Assembly (NCBI GenBank): GCA_963725145.1
Contig: CAVRXL010000013.1
Span: 1,116,001-1,180,000 of the forward strand
DNA from: DATAEE01 sp963725145
Lineage (GTDB): Bacteria; Acidobacteriota; Vicinamibacteria; Vicinamibacterales; 2-12-FULL-66-21
DNA: 64,000 nt
Direction: 5' to 3'
The translations under genes were made by a program, and so were the position numbers. This document shows positions 23,206-31,255 of the stretch, piece by piece (position 1 is the stretch's first letter; every line of letters begins with the position of its first letter). A model generated the notes under the pieces. That model was not told where the DNA came from. It worked only from the letters and a program-made list of their open reading frames with translations, and did not search any database.

Positions 23206-24123
23206 GTGCCGTCGCGGCCGCTGGCCTTGCGGGCGCTCGCGCGCGTGCGGGCCGAAGTCAAGCTGACCCTGCTGTCGTTCTGGCGGGGCTTCACGAGCTT
23301 CTATAACAGCGACGACCTCACGTTCGCGGCCTCGATCGCGTACTACGCGCTCCTCTCGCTCTTCCCGTTTTTTCTCCTGGCCTTCTCGATCCTCGGCTCG
23401 GTGACCGCCGACGTAGCGGATCGCGCGACCGCGCTGAACTTCGTGCTCCGGTACTTTCCCCGCCAGTTGGACTTTCTCACGAGGCAGCTCGACGCGTTGC
23501 GGCAGTCGACCGTCCCGCTCGGCATCGCGGGCAGCATCATCATGACCTGGGCGGCGATGGGGGTCTTCGGCGCCGTCACGTCCGCCGTCAATCACGCCTG
23601 GGGCGTCGAGCGGCAGCCTAGCTATTTCAAGCACAAGCTGATCTCGCTGCTGATGCTGGTCGCGTCGAGCTTGTTGCTTTTGGCGGGCCTTCTGCTCGCG
23701 AGCGCCGTGAGCGTCGTTCAGGCTTCGTGGTTCGCGGACGTCGTCGAACGAACGCCGTGGTTGCTCGCGCTGGGGAGCTTCGCCGTCCGCTGGGCGACCA
23801 CGTTTCTGTTCATCATCGTGACGGGTCTGGTCTTCTATTTCGTCCCGAACGCGGAAGTGCGGTTTCGAGATGTCTGGGTTGGCGCGGTCCTCACCGGACT
23901 GCTCTGGCGCGGCGCTCTGAGGATGTTCTCGTTCTACGTGCGGGACCTCAGTCGCTTCAGCGTCCACGGATCGATCGCCGCCGTTGTAGTGTTTCTGATC
24001 TGGGTGTATGTATCGGCGGTGATCCTGCTGTACGGCGCCGAGTTCACTGCCGCATACGCACGGCTGAGACGGCACCGGCCAGAGGATGTGCCTGCGGCCG
24101 CAAGTCCGCGCGTTTCAGTGTAG
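23206..24123 (+). CDS. YihY/UPF0761 family inner-membrane protein
   Basis: 305 residues from GTG 23206. The family (once linked with BrkB, or RNase BN in error) has six membrane helices; here they can be placed at about 40-70, 100-130, 140-170, 185-215, 220-245 and 255-285. Conserved segments visible are FAASIAYYALLSLFPFFLLAFSILG near 41, GAVTSAVNHAWGV, and YVPNAEVRFRD-like FVPNAEVRFRDVWVGAVLTGLLW, then the LIWVYVSAVILLYGAEFTA end. Function is unknown, with a lipid or membrane transport role suggested for some members. A ribosome site is absent, consistent with a leaderless message. Charged C-terminus is cytoplasmic. Confidence 0.92.
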   Translation: MPSRPLALRALARVRAEVKLTLLSFWRGFTSFYNSDDLTFAASIAYYALLSLFPFFLLAFSILGSVTADVADRATALNFVLRYFPRQLDFLTRQLDALRQSTVPLGIAGSIIMTWAAMGVFGAVTSAVNHAWGVERQPSYFKHKLISLLMLVASSLLLLAGLLLASAVSVVQASWFADVVERTPWLLALGSFAVRWATTFLFIIVTGLVFYFVPNAEVRFRDVWVGAVLTGLLWRGALRMFSFYVRDLSRFSVHGSIAAVVVFLIWVYVSAVILLYGAEFTAAYARLRRHRPEDVPAAASPRVSV

Positions 24124-24426
24124 ATAACGCGCGAAACCGAAGGAATCGTCGGCGACGCATCCATCCAGCCCATCTGCGTAAGTAGTTGAACGGATCTTGG
24201 CACCGCGGTTGCTCTCATGAGGGGCGTCGGACGCGCAAGCGTTCGAAACCGCCTCTCCGGCATTCCGCTGGAGAACACGCCCTGCCAACACTGCCTGCCA
24301 ACAGGCTGCAGGGAGCGCAAGATGCTCCCTGCCTTGTCTTGTACTAACCGGGGGGCTCCGCCCCGCCGGACCCCCCGACACGCTCGCTCGCGGGGGCCCC
24401 TGCGATCCCCGCTCCGCTCGCGTGGC
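24124..24426. other. Repeat-rich intergenic region between convergent genes
   Basis: No gene seen. It holds a strong hairpin at 24308, then a GGGGGG/CCCCCC palindromic stretch at about 24350-24380 (CTCCGCCCC core). After that comes a run of CGCTCG/CTCGCG units up to the neighbouring stop codon. The last part of the leftward gene at 24427 enters the same repetitive stretch. Similar CGAGCG-rich DNA lies at 38540-38610. Confidence 0.6.
24308..24332 (+). terminator. Candidate intrinsic terminator
   Basis: Perfect 9-bp stem, GCAGGGAGC at 24308-24316 and GCTCCCTGC at 24324-24332, with a 7-nt loop, followed by CTTGTCTTGT. The T content of the tail is only moderate, and the distance from the YihY stop is 184 nt. 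Confidence 0.5.
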
Positions 24427-24888
24427 TCACTCGCTGCGCTCGTTCGCTGGCGGTGTTCGCTGAACCGGCGACGTCACCGAACGCCGCGGTGGTGCGTGTT
24501 TGAGCTCTAGCTGGCTGTTGATGTACAGCGCCGCGCCGAGGACGACAATCGCGCCGCCGACGCCGAAGCCATTCTGGGGCGCTTCGCCCGCGAAGGTGAT
24601 GATGAACCAGAGCCCCACCCCGAGGCCGATCAAGATCACGCCCATGCGGCGGTAGCGTGCCGCGCGCGAGGCGACTTCCTCGTCCCACAGTGGCTGGCCC
24701 ATGGCGCGCTCGAAGCGGCCGGGATCGACCTCGGGCGGCGGCGCGATTCCGCGTTCAATCATCGCGAGACGCTCGCGGTGCGCCATCTCGCGCAGTCTGC
24801 CGCGCTGGCGCGTGCTCATGATGAACACGATGAGGGCTCCCAGGATCATCATGAACGCGATAAACATGAAGACTTCTTCGGGCTCCAC
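24427..24888 (-). CDS. Small integral membrane protein (DUF6249-like)
   Basis: 153 residues from GTG 24888, which follows GGAGG by 4 nt. An N-terminal helix (about 7-24), then a charged cytoplasmic segment containing MAHRERLAMIERGIAPP, the hallmark of this small family, then two further helices (about 80-98 and 105-123). The C-terminal tail (TSPVQRTPPANERSE) is encoded by repetitive DNA and is probably not conserved. It is transcribed divergently from an ECF sigma factor, with 96 nt and a 9-bp-arm palindrome between; the protein may be a target or regulator of that system. Function unknown. Confidence 0.78.
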   Translation of the reverse strand: MEPEEVFMFIAFMMILGALIVFIMSTRQRGRLREMAHRERLAMIERGIAPPPEVDPGRFERAMGQPLWDEEVASRAARYRRMGVILIGLGVGLWFIITFAGEAPQNGFGVGGAIVVLGAALYINSQLELKHAPPRRSVTSPVQRTPPANERSE

Positions 24889-24927
24889 GGAACCTCCGTC
24901 GAAGTGATTAGACTGGGCCCCGCGGCC

Positions 24928-24949
24928 GATTGTTTCGAATGAAACAATC
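24928..24949. promoter_or_regulatory. Palindromic operator candidate in the divergent promoter region of the ECF sigma gene
   Basis: GATTGTTTC and GAAACAATC form a perfect 9-bp inverted repeat around GAAT. TGAAAC at 24940 with TCTAAT at 24965 (19 nt apart) resembles an ECF-type promoter for the sigma gene. The symmetric arm could serve the gene on the other strand. Autoregulation by the ECF factor or binding of a dimeric repressor would fit. Confidence 0.5.
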
Positions 24950-24984
24950 CACGGGGGCGGGGACTCTAATAAAGTTGCCAGCGG

Positions 24985-25530
24985 ATGGACCAGGCGGAAG
25001 AACGCGAGATCATCCGGCGCTGCCGGAACGGTGACGAGTCTGCGTTTGCCAGCCTGGTGGACGCGTACAAGGATCTCGTGTTTGCACTGTCGTTCCGTCT
25101 GACCGGGAGCCGCGATCTCGCGCAGGACCTCGCGCAGGATGTGTTCCTGCGCGTGCATCGCGGCCTGCCGTACTTCCGCGGCGAAGCCCGGCTCGGCACC
25201 TGGATCTATCGCATCGTCGCGAACCTCGCGACCGAGGCGCGGTTCCGCCGGCGGCCAGAAACGTCGCTCGACGCGAGAGAGGAAGGCCGGCCGGCGCGCG
25301 AGCTGGCGTCTCATGATGCCTCGTTCGCGGAGCTGGAGCTGAAGGATCGCCTCGACAAGGCGATGGCGCGGCTCCCGGAGCACTATCAGCTCCTGGTCGC
25401 CGGGCACTACCTCAAGGGCGTGCGGTACGAGGATCTCGCCGACGCAGCCGGGGTCCCGATCGGCACCGTGAAGACGCATCTGCACCGCGCGAAGCGGATG
25501 CTGCGTAAGTTCCTGGACGACCCGTCATGA
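24985..25530 (+). CDS. ECF RNA polymerase sigma factor
   Basis: 181 residues. Region 2 (about 18-85) has FASLVDAYKDLVFALSFRLTG, the RDLAQDLAQDVFLRVHRGL segment with a tandem DLAQ duplication, and FRGEARLGTWIYRIVANLA. Region 4 (about 120-175) has LPEHYQLLVAGHYLKGVRYEDLADAAGVPIGTVKTHLHRAKRML, a full helix-turn-helix. The stop overlaps the anti-sigma start (ATGA at 25527-25530). It belongs to the common RpoE-like ECF type paired with a zinc-binding anti-sigma factor. The promoter region contains a palindrome and a possible ECF-type promoter, so it may control itself. Confidence 0.94.
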   Translation: MDQAEEREIIRRCRNGDESAFASLVDAYKDLVFALSFRLTGSRDLAQDLAQDVFLRVHRGLPYFRGEARLGTWIYRIVANLATEARFRRRPETSLDAREEGRPARELASHDASFAELELKDRLDKAMARLPEHYQLLVAGHYLKGVRYEDLADAAGVPIGTVKTHLHRAKRMLRKFLDDPS

Positions 25531-26000
25531 CCTGCCGCGAAATGGACGATCGGATCGAATCGCTCGCCGCCGGCGACGAAGCGCAGACCGACGAGACCCG
25601 GACGCACCTGGACGACTGCGTACGCTGCCAGGCGGCGTTCGCGCGGGCGCAGCAGATCGAACGCTTCCTCGCCGCGCGCCCCGTGCAGGCGGCCCCGCCG
25701 CGCTTCGCCGAGGCGATCGCCGCGCACGTGCGCCGCGAGCGCTGGGAATCGGAGCAGTCGCTCGATCGCTGGTTCAACCTGATCGTGGCGGCCTGCGCGT
25801 TGCTCGCGGCCGCGGGCTTGTGGCTGCTCGCGAACGTGAGCGGTATGGCGGCCGTGGGTGCCGACGCCGGCCGGCTGATGCGTGAGGGGGCCGGGATCGC
25901 CGCCGACCGGCTGGCTCGCGACCTGCCCACCTACGTCGCCGCCACGGGCATCCTGCTCTCGACGATCGCGATCTGGTTGTGGGCCGAGCGGACGTCGTAG
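25527..26000 (+). CDS. Zinc-finger (ZAS-type) membrane anti-sigma factor
   Basis: 157 residues. The N-terminal ZAS motif is clear: C3, H27, C31 and C34 (H-x3-C-x2-C), which binds zinc and clamps the ECF factor; in the redox-sensing members oxidation of these thiols releases the sigma factor. Two membrane helices follow, at about 84-103 and 136-151, with a short periplasmic stretch between, so regulated proteolysis or conformational change could also give release. Translation is coupled to the sigma gene by the ATGA overlap. Its stop is 37 nt from the stop of the ABC permease on the opposite strand. Confidence 0.9.
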   Translation: MTCREMDDRIESLAAGDEAQTDETRTHLDDCVRCQAAFARAQQIERFLAARPVQAAPPRFAEAIAAHVRRERWESEQSLDRWFNLIVAACALLAAAGLWLLANVSGMAAVGADAGRLMREGAGIAADRLARDLPTYVAATGILLSTIAIWLWAERTS

Positions 26001-26037
26001 TCCGCCCAATGTGGAATGCTGACTGCTGAGTGCTGAG
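26001..26037. repeat. GACTGCTGAGTGCTGAGTC-type repeat between convergent genes
   Basis: The whole gap between the anti-sigma gene and the ABC permease consists of CTGA/TGCTGAG units (GCTGACTGCTGAGTGCTGA) and reads into the permease stop. The GCTGACT and AGTCAGC ends can pair, so it could work as a terminator hairpin for both directions. It resembles the AACTCAG block at 45373. Confidence 0.6.
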
Positions 26038-27771
26038 TCAGCGCCCTTGCGCGACAAACAACAGATTCTCGCGCCTGCGCGCGACGAGGCGCTCGACCAG
26101 CCGGAGCGCGAGCGACGCGATCGCGACCGCGACGACGGCCCATACGCCCACGAGGAGCGCAGTAATTCCTGCGCTGCGGAAGAGCAGGGCGCCGGCCGCG
26201 GCCGCGAGCGCCGCCGGGGCGGCCGCAGCGACGACCGACACGAACCCGAGGAAGTTCGCCGCCTGATGAGGGTTGCTGTCGCGGCCGATGCTCGCGAGAT
26301 TCACCTTGCGCGGGAAGATGGCGGAGAGCATCGCGTTGATCGGCGCGAGCACCGCGTAGGTCGCGGCGGTCCCCATCATGAGCGCAAACCATAACGAAAC
26401 CGGCGTCGACGGCGAGGCCGCGATGCCGATTCCAAGGACGACGACGGCGGGGCCCAACAGGACGAGCGCGCCGCCGACGGCCTTGCCAATGAGCAGCTCG
26501 CGGTCCGATATGGGCATCAGCGTCTGAAGCGTCAACCCGGCGCCGTCGCACGCGAACTGGTTCAACGACAGCGGTCCGAGCGACAGCAGCATGATCCCAA
26601 GACCGAAGATGCCTATGCTGAGCCCGGGACGAAGCGTGAACAGGAGTGGAAACTCCGCGGTGCGCACCATCAGCACCCACAGGAGCGGCAGCGTCATCAC
26701 CACCCCGAAGATCACGATCTTTCCGCGCGGCGTGCGGAAGCAGAGCCGGGCGAACGCCCAGGCAACGGCGGACGCACCCGCGGTCAAGCCAGGTACCTGG
26801 CGCCGCGTGGACCCGGCACGGTCACGGGTCCGCCGCGGGCCGCTCGTCGCGGGCGTCTCGATGAGCCGCCGGTAGGCCCGCCACGCGACCGCGTGCAAGG
26901 CGAAGGTCGCCAGCATCAGGGCGCCGGTCCAGCCGGCTGCGGCTCCGGCCCGTCCAGCCGACGCCGCCCTGGCCGCCGCCGTGAATTGTCCGGGCGGCAG
27001 CGCCAGCCCGACCCCCGACAGGACGCGCCGGAGTGGTCGCGTGCTCCGATCCCCGTCGCCCTGGCGTTCGAGCCGGCCTGGCCGTTCCGATCGGCGTCTT
27101 TCCCTCGCGTCGTCGAAGTCCGGCACGAGAAACGACGGCAACATCGATATCAGCATGAAGCCCAGCATCGCGGCGACCATGGCTCGCTCGCCGCGCCTCC
27201 GATTTCTGAGCAGCAGCTGCAGCAGCGACGCCGATAGCATCGCCAGGCCAACGACGATCGCGATCATTCCGATGCCGCAGACGAGCGTGACCAGGGCTCC
27301 GAGCGGCCGCCCGGACAGGGCAAAGCCGATCGGTATCCCGACGAACAGCGGAAGCAGGATTCCGAGCCACGGATCCGCGAGGACGCCGAGCATCTGGAGA
27401 AAGTAGAGCACCCCCCGGGGAATGGGCAGCAGCAGGAGCCTGAGCTGACCCGATGCCTCGGAGCTCGCGGGGAAGACGAGCGGGGCGAACAACGTGAAGC
27501 CACACGCGAACATCAGGGTGATGTGCACGACGGTCAGCATCGTCGCGCCCGCCGGTTGACCGGCCCAGAAGCCGGCCAGGAAGCCCACGGCGCCGAGCCC
27601 GAGCGCCGCCGGAACCATGAGGATGATCGCGATGATGGGAACGAGCGTCTGCGCCGCCAGCGAGAAGCGCTCGACGATGTCGCGCCCCCGGCCGCGCGAC
27701 AGCGATCGCATCAGCATCCGCCAGCGCAGCCACATCAACGCACGAAGATAGCGGGCCACGTCCGATTTCAT
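26038..27771 (-). CDS. ABC transporter permease (ABC-2-like exporter)
   Basis: 577 residues from ATG 27771 (a TTG lies three codons earlier). About 12 hydrophobic segments in two halves with an Arg-rich hydrophilic stretch between (about 220-255, DARERRRSERPGRLERQ). It is immediately upstream-overlapped in function by the ATPase gene at 27799, with 27 nt between them, so together they form an exporter. The large single-chain permease is of the kind found in acidobacterial and other Gram-negative ABC-2-type systems that export unknown small molecules or take part in Na+ efflux. The start region lies in a short repeat (CGCAGATGCACGCGGATTG), so the exact N-terminus is uncertain. Substrate unknown. 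Confidence 0.85.
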   Translation of the reverse strand: MKSDVARYLRALMWLRWRMLMRSLSRGRGRDIVERFSLAAQTLVPIIAIILMVPAALGLGAVGFLAGFWAGQPAGATMLTVVHITLMFACGFTLFAPLVFPASSEASGQLRLLLLPIPRGVLYFLQMLGVLADPWLGILLPLFVGIPIGFALSGRPLGALVTLVCGIGMIAIVVGLAMLSASLLQLLLRNRRRGERAMVAAMLGFMLISMLPSFLVPDFDDARERRRSERPGRLERQGDGDRSTRPLRRVLSGVGLALPPGQFTAAARAASAGRAGAAAGWTGALMLATFALHAVAWRAYRRLIETPATSGPRRTRDRAGSTRRQVPGLTAGASAVAWAFARLCFRTPRGKIVIFGVVMTLPLLWVLMVRTAEFPLLFTLRPGLSIGIFGLGIMLLSLGPLSLNQFACDGAGLTLQTLMPISDRELLIGKAVGGALVLLGPAVVVLGIGIAASPSTPVSLWFALMMGTAATYAVLAPINAMLSAIFPRKVNLASIGRDSNPHQAANFLGFVSVVAAAAPAALAAAAGALLFRSAGITALLVGVWAVVAVAIASLALRLVERLVARRRENLLFVAQGR

Positions 27772-27798
27772 CTGCGTCAATCCGCGTGCATCTGCGGC

Positions 27799-28557
27799 TT
27801 AAATCCAGTCGAGCGTCGGCTTCATCTCGGCGCCGCCCACCAGCTCCAGGAAGATCTCTTCCAGCGTGCGGCCGGCGCCGTGGCCGAGCTGGCCGATCGG
27901 CCCCTGCGCGACGAGCCGGCCCTTGTGAATGACGCCGATATGATCGCAGAGCCGTTCGACGATCTCGAGGATGTGCGATGTCAGGAAGATTGTCCCGCCG
28001 CGCTTCACGAACGAGTGAAGCAGCTCCTTGATTTGCCGCGATGCGATCGCGTCGATCCCCTCGAACGGCTCGTCGAGGAAGAGCAGGCGCGGCCCAGGCA
28101 GCAGGGCGGCCGCGAGCGACAGCTTCTTGCGCATGCCGTGCGAGTAATCGGCGACCAGGCTGTCGGCCGCGTCCGTGAGGTCGACGAGCGCGAGCAATTC
28201 GTCGGTCCGCTCGCGGACGACGGCCGGGTCGAGCCCGTGAACCTGTCCGATGAAGTCGAGCGTCTCGGCGGCGCTCAGCCGCTCGAACAGCGCGAGGTCT
28301 TCCGGCACCACTCCCACTTTCCGCTTCACCGCGACCGGATCCGCCACCGGGTCGTGGCCCAGAATCGACATCCGCCCGCTCGACGGCCGCAGAAGGCCGG
28401 TGAGGCACTTGATGGTGGTGGACTTGCCCGCGCCGTTCGGCCCTAGAAAGCCATAGAAGCTCCCGGCCGGCACCGCGAGGGCCACGTCCTCTACGGCGGT
28501 GAATGAGCCGAACCGCCGAGTCAACCCCTGTGTTTCGACCGCGAGCACGGGCGGCAT
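27799..28557 (-). CDS. ABC transporter ATP-binding protein
   Basis: 252 residues from ATG 28557; an in-frame TTG ten codons earlier is possible. Walker A GPNGAGKST near residue 38, Q-loop region VGVVPEDLALFERLSAAETL, a signature motif in the altered form YSHGMRKKLSLAAALL, Walker B LLFLDEPFEGID and the switch histidine in LTSHILE are all present. This is the ABC-2 exporter ATPase type (CcmA/NatA-like), with a C-terminal helical tail. The permease follows at once. The start codon is 36 nt from the start of the divergent DUF421 gene, so the two promoters must overlap. Confidence 0.93.
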   Translation of the reverse strand: MPPVLAVETQGLTRRFGSFTAVEDVALAVPAGSFYGFLGPNGAGKSTTIKCLTGLLRPSSGRMSILGHDPVADPVAVKRKVGVVPEDLALFERLSAAETLDFIGQVHGLDPAVVRERTDELLALVDLTDAADSLVADYSHGMRKKLSLAAALLPGPRLLFLDEPFEGIDAIASRQIKELLHSFVKRGGTIFLTSHILEIVERLCDHIGVIHKGRLVAQGPIGQLGHGAGRTLEEIFLELVGGAEMKPTLDWI

Positions 28558-28593
28558 CTTATCAATGGCCGGGCATCCGCCGTGCAAGGGCGT

Positions 28594-29178
28594 ATGGACC
28601 CGTCTGAGCTGATCCTAACCTCTGCCAGAGCGGTCGCGGTCTACGCGCTGATGCTGGTCGTCATCAGGCTCCTCGGCAAGCGCACGGTCGGAAACTTCTC
28701 AGCGTTCGACCTGATCATCGCGTTGATGCTCGGGGAGCTCGTCGACGAGATCATCTACGGCGACGTGCGGTTCCTGCAGGGCACCGTCGCCATCGTGACG
28801 CTTGCGGCGCTCGCGTCGGCCGATTCCTGGGCGAGCTACACGAGCCGCGGGATGCAGAAGGCGCTCGAGGGGACGCCGACCGTCATCGTCCGCGACGGCG
28901 CGTTCGTCCAGGACGGCATGCGCGCGGAGCGGATGAACGAGCGCGACGTCATGGCGATGCTCCGTCTGTCCGGCGTCCGGGATGTGCGCGAGGTACACCT
29001 GGCCGTGGTTGAGGTCGACGGTGACGTGAGCGTGCTCAAGCATGACTGGGCCGAGCCCGCGGAGAAGGCGGACGTCGACAGCGCGCAGAAGAAAAAGAAG
29101 GAAACGGCGCTCGACAGCCGCGAGCATCCACCGCTCTCAATGCAAACCGACTCGCCGGATGCGCTGGGGGAAGTCTGA
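28594..29178 (+). CDS. DUF421 (YetF-type) membrane protein
   Basis: 194 residues. Three N-terminal helices (about 8-75) with the family motif RLLGKRTVGNFSAFDLIIALMLGE, then a soluble DUF421/YetF domain (about 80-155) with the GTPTVIVRDG and MRAERMNERDVMAMLRLSGV elements. The lysine-rich tail (AQKKKKE, near 166) is variable. ATG 28594 was chosen over the in-frame GTG four codons upstream. The stop and the next start overlap (ATGA at 29178). YetF proteins are linked to spore and stress physiology in Bacillus, but no molecular function is known. The second DUF421-like gene downstream has only the membrane part. Confidence 0.9.
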   Translation: MDPSELILTSARAVAVYALMLVVIRLLGKRTVGNFSAFDLIIALMLGELVDEIIYGDVRFLQGTVAIVTLAALASADSWASYTSRGMQKALEGTPTVIVRDGAFVQDGMRAERMNERDVMAMLRLSGVRDVREVHLAVVEVDGDVSVLKHDWAEPAEKADVDSAQKKKKETALDSREHPPLSMQTDSPDALGEV

Positions 29179-29444
29179 TGAATCCGCTTCGCATCGTCGT
29201 GCGTGCCGTCTTCGTGTATGTCTTCCTCCTCGTGATGGTCCGATTGTCCGGCAAGCGGACGGTCGCGCACGGGACGACCGTGGACTTCGTACTGGCGCTT
29301 GTGTTCGCGGACCTCGTGGACGACCTCGTCTGGGCCGAAGTCGCGATGACCCAGTTCGTCGTCGGGGCCGGCACGCTCTTCCTGAGCAGCGGCCTGTGGG
29401 GTCTGTCCAAGAGCAGACAGCTCGTCGCGCGCGCGCGACGCTGA
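29178..29444 (+). CDS. Truncated DUF421 paralogue: membrane part only
   Basis: 88 residues. It matches the membrane half of the preceding gene (VRLSGKRTVAHGTTVDFVLALVFADLVDDLVWAEV against the same region upstream) but stops before the soluble YetF domain. The two genes overlap by ATGA, so they are made together. The pair may form a hetero-oligomer, with this subunit lacking the soluble domain; it may instead be a degenerate duplicate. No frameshift remnant of the missing domain is seen downstream, since the following 129 nt have no matching reading frame, which argues for a stable short form. Confidence 0.8.
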   Translation: MNPLRIVVRAVFVYVFLLVMVRLSGKRTVAHGTTVDFVLALVFADLVDDLVWAEVAMTQFVVGAGTLFLSSGLWGLSKSRQLVARARR

Positions 29445-29573
29445 CGGCTGGCGTCGCGGATCGCGGCCTCGGCCGTTTGCGACGTGTTCGTGTTCGCCGC
29501 GACGGCCCGGACCTTGCGTAAATTCGCTGCGAGCGGCACACGAGACCCGCGAGATTCGAGCCCAGGAGGGGAC

Positions 29574-30128
29574 ATGGCAGCGAAGTCGTTGAGAGAACTG
29601 TTCGTTGAAGAGCTGCGCGACATGTACGACGGCGAAAAGCAATTGACGCGCGCGCTCACGAAGATGGCGAAATCAGCCGAGGCGGAGGAGTTGCAAAAGG
29701 CGTTCACGACCCACCTTCACGAAACCGAAAAACAGATCACGCGACTCGAGCAGGTGTTCCGAAGTCTCGGGGAGCCGGTGCGCGGGAAGAAATGCGAAGG
29801 CATCCAGGGCATCGTCGAGGAAGGGAAGACGGCGATGGAGGAGCTCGAGGGCGCCGTGCTCGACGCTGCGCTCATCGCAGGCGCGCAGAAGGTCGAGCAC
29901 TACGAGATTGCTTCCTACGGCACCCTCGCCCATTTCGCGGAGCTCCTCGGCGAACGCAAGGCCAGGGAACTGCTCGGCCAGACGCTGGAGGAAGAGAAGG
30001 CGGCCGACGAGAAGCTGAATGAGATTGCCATGTCCGAGGTCAATCGCGAGGCGTTGACCGAGGGCGGCGAAGAGGAAGACGAACGCATGGCGACCTCGGG
30101 GCCCGGCACGCGAAGCCGGAAACGATAG
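29574..30128 (+). CDS. DUF892/YciE-type ferritin-like protein
   Basis: 184 residues from an ATG preceded by AGGAGG. The helical bundle shows the family segments LRELFVEELRDMYDGEKQLTRAL near residue 6, THLHETEKQITRLEQVF near 45, and HYEIASYGTLAHFAELLG near 107. These carry the Glu and His residues of a di-iron site; E15, E53, H107 and others are candidates. YciE/YciF proteins are induced in osmotic and general stress and bind iron; an antioxidant role is suggested. The tail (GGEEEDERMATSGPG) is unstructured. The gap upstream (29445-29573) holds no gene and no clear promoter. Confidence 0.92.
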   Translation: MAAKSLRELFVEELRDMYDGEKQLTRALTKMAKSAEAEELQKAFTTHLHETEKQITRLEQVFRSLGEPVRGKKCEGIQGIVEEGKTAMEELEGAVLDAALIAGAQKVEHYEIASYGTLAHFAELLGERKARELLGQTLEEEKAADEKLNEIAMSEVNREALTEGGEEEDERMATSGPGTRSRKR

Positions 30129-30220
30129 GGCGGCCTCTACCGCCGTCGTAAACGGCTCAGGTTGATCGAATTTGGCGGCGGGCGACTCTGTTGAATCGAT
30201 AAAATGTCACGACCAGACTC

Positions 30221-30817
30221 GTGGCATCAGAGACCGACAGGTCGTCCGCTCCCGCTATCCCGATCGGCGTGCGGGATCAGATTCGCAAAGCGCGCCTGCG
30301 CCTGAGCCATCTTCAAGATCGTTCGTCGTCGCTCACTCCGCTCGAGTCCCGCGTGGTGCCCGCCGCGCTGGAAGGGCTCGAAGACGCGTTGCACGAGCTG
30401 GAGCTCGCGTGCGAGCACAGCCAGACACTGCTCGAGCGGTGCGCGGCGACGGAAGCGGCGCTCGAGTTGGCCCACCAGCGCTATCTTGCGCTGTTCAGCG
30501 GCGCGCCCGTGCCGTACGTGATGACCGATCTGCAGGGCGTCATCCTGGAAGCCAACACTGCCGCTTCGGAGCTTCTGCACGTCAGTCCGCGGTGGCTGCG
30601 AAACAAGCCGCTCGACCTGTACGTCGAAGAGCGCAGCGTTTTCGCGCAGATCCTGGCTCGCCCGTGCGATTCGCAGGCGTTCTGCGAGCCCCTCGAGTTG
30701 ACGATCCGGCCTCGCGAGCGCGCGCGTATCGCCGTGACCGCGCGCGTCAAGCGATTCGAAGGCGCGTCGGGTGACCCGGAGTTGTGGTGGGTGTTCCTTA
30801 CGCGCTTCCGCGCTTGA
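30221..30817 (+). CDS. PAS domain protein with N-terminal helical segment
   Basis: 198 residues from GTG 30221; a TAAAAT at 30200 may be its -10 box. Residues about 15-85 form a helical, leucine-rich stretch (LRLSHLQDRSSSLTPLESRVVPAALEGLEDALHELELACEHSQ). Residues about 88-190 form a PAS domain (YLALFSGAPVPYVMTDLQGVILEANTAASELL). There is no kinase, cyclase or methyltransferase output, so it would act by protein-protein contact. It is the first of a run of signalling genes leading to the CheB/CheR pair. The helical-PAS layout resembles the PAS/coiled-coil part of the CheR-PAS protein at 31896. Confidence 0.82.
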   Translation: MASETDRSSAPAIPIGVRDQIRKARLRLSHLQDRSSSLTPLESRVVPAALEGLEDALHELELACEHSQTLLERCAATEAALELAHQRYLALFSGAPVPYVMTDLQGVILEANTAASELLHVSPRWLRNKPLDLYVEERSVFAQILARPCDSQAFCEPLELTIRPRERARIAVTARVKRFEGASGDPELWWVFLTRFRA

Positions 30818-30897
30818 CAGTCGCTGACGGGCCGTCCTATCGTCTCCTCGCCGCTTGAGGTGCAAATTAGGTCGGATGGTCCTCGTTCGGTCGTAGA

Positions 30898-31206
30898 ATG
30901 AGAACCAGCAACCCGGTGAGTGGCCACACTTCATCCGGCGTCTCCCAGACGGTCGCGACCGCCAGGGCGCAACTCGATGACCTGATGGCTGAGCTGGAGG
31001 CTGGCTCGCGATTCGTCGAGCGAATTCAATCGGGTGTCGCGGCGCTCAACGGCCAGATGACACAGAGTCAGCGGCACCGCGAGGAGATGACCCATCTCGT
31101 CACGCGACTCGGCGACTTGCGCGCCTCTGTTCGTCAGCAGCGTATGCTGATGACGCAGCTGCGCGTATGCTTCGACACGCTGCGACGACAGGTCGGTCGT
31201 CGCTGA
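30898..31206 (+). CDS. Small coiled-coil protein, unknown function
   Basis: 102 residues, nearly all helical. Heptad-like spacing of hydrophobic residues runs from about 20 to 95 (VATARAQLDDLMAELEAG, then MTHLVTRLGDLRASVRQQRMLMTQLRVCF). There are no membrane segments. The ATG at 30898 overlaps a TAGAAT box (30894-30899); if that is a -10, the true start would be the GTG at 30916. It lies between the PAS protein and the receiver protein and may be an adaptor for them. Not recognised as a known family. Confidence 0.55.
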   Translation: MRTSNPVSGHTSSGVSQTVATARAQLDDLMAELEAGSRFVERIQSGVAALNGQMTQSQRHREEMTHLVTRLGDLRASVRQQRMLMTQLRVCFDTLRRQVGRR

Positions 31207-31255
31207 GTTCGTCCGGCGTTTCTGCGGTCGGTTCTTCCGGCAGCGGGGCATCGCC

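Noticed and set aside
24350..24426. CG-rich run as an insertion sequence end
   Set aside because: No transposase, no target duplication and no terminal inverted repeat pair; treated as low-complexity repeat.
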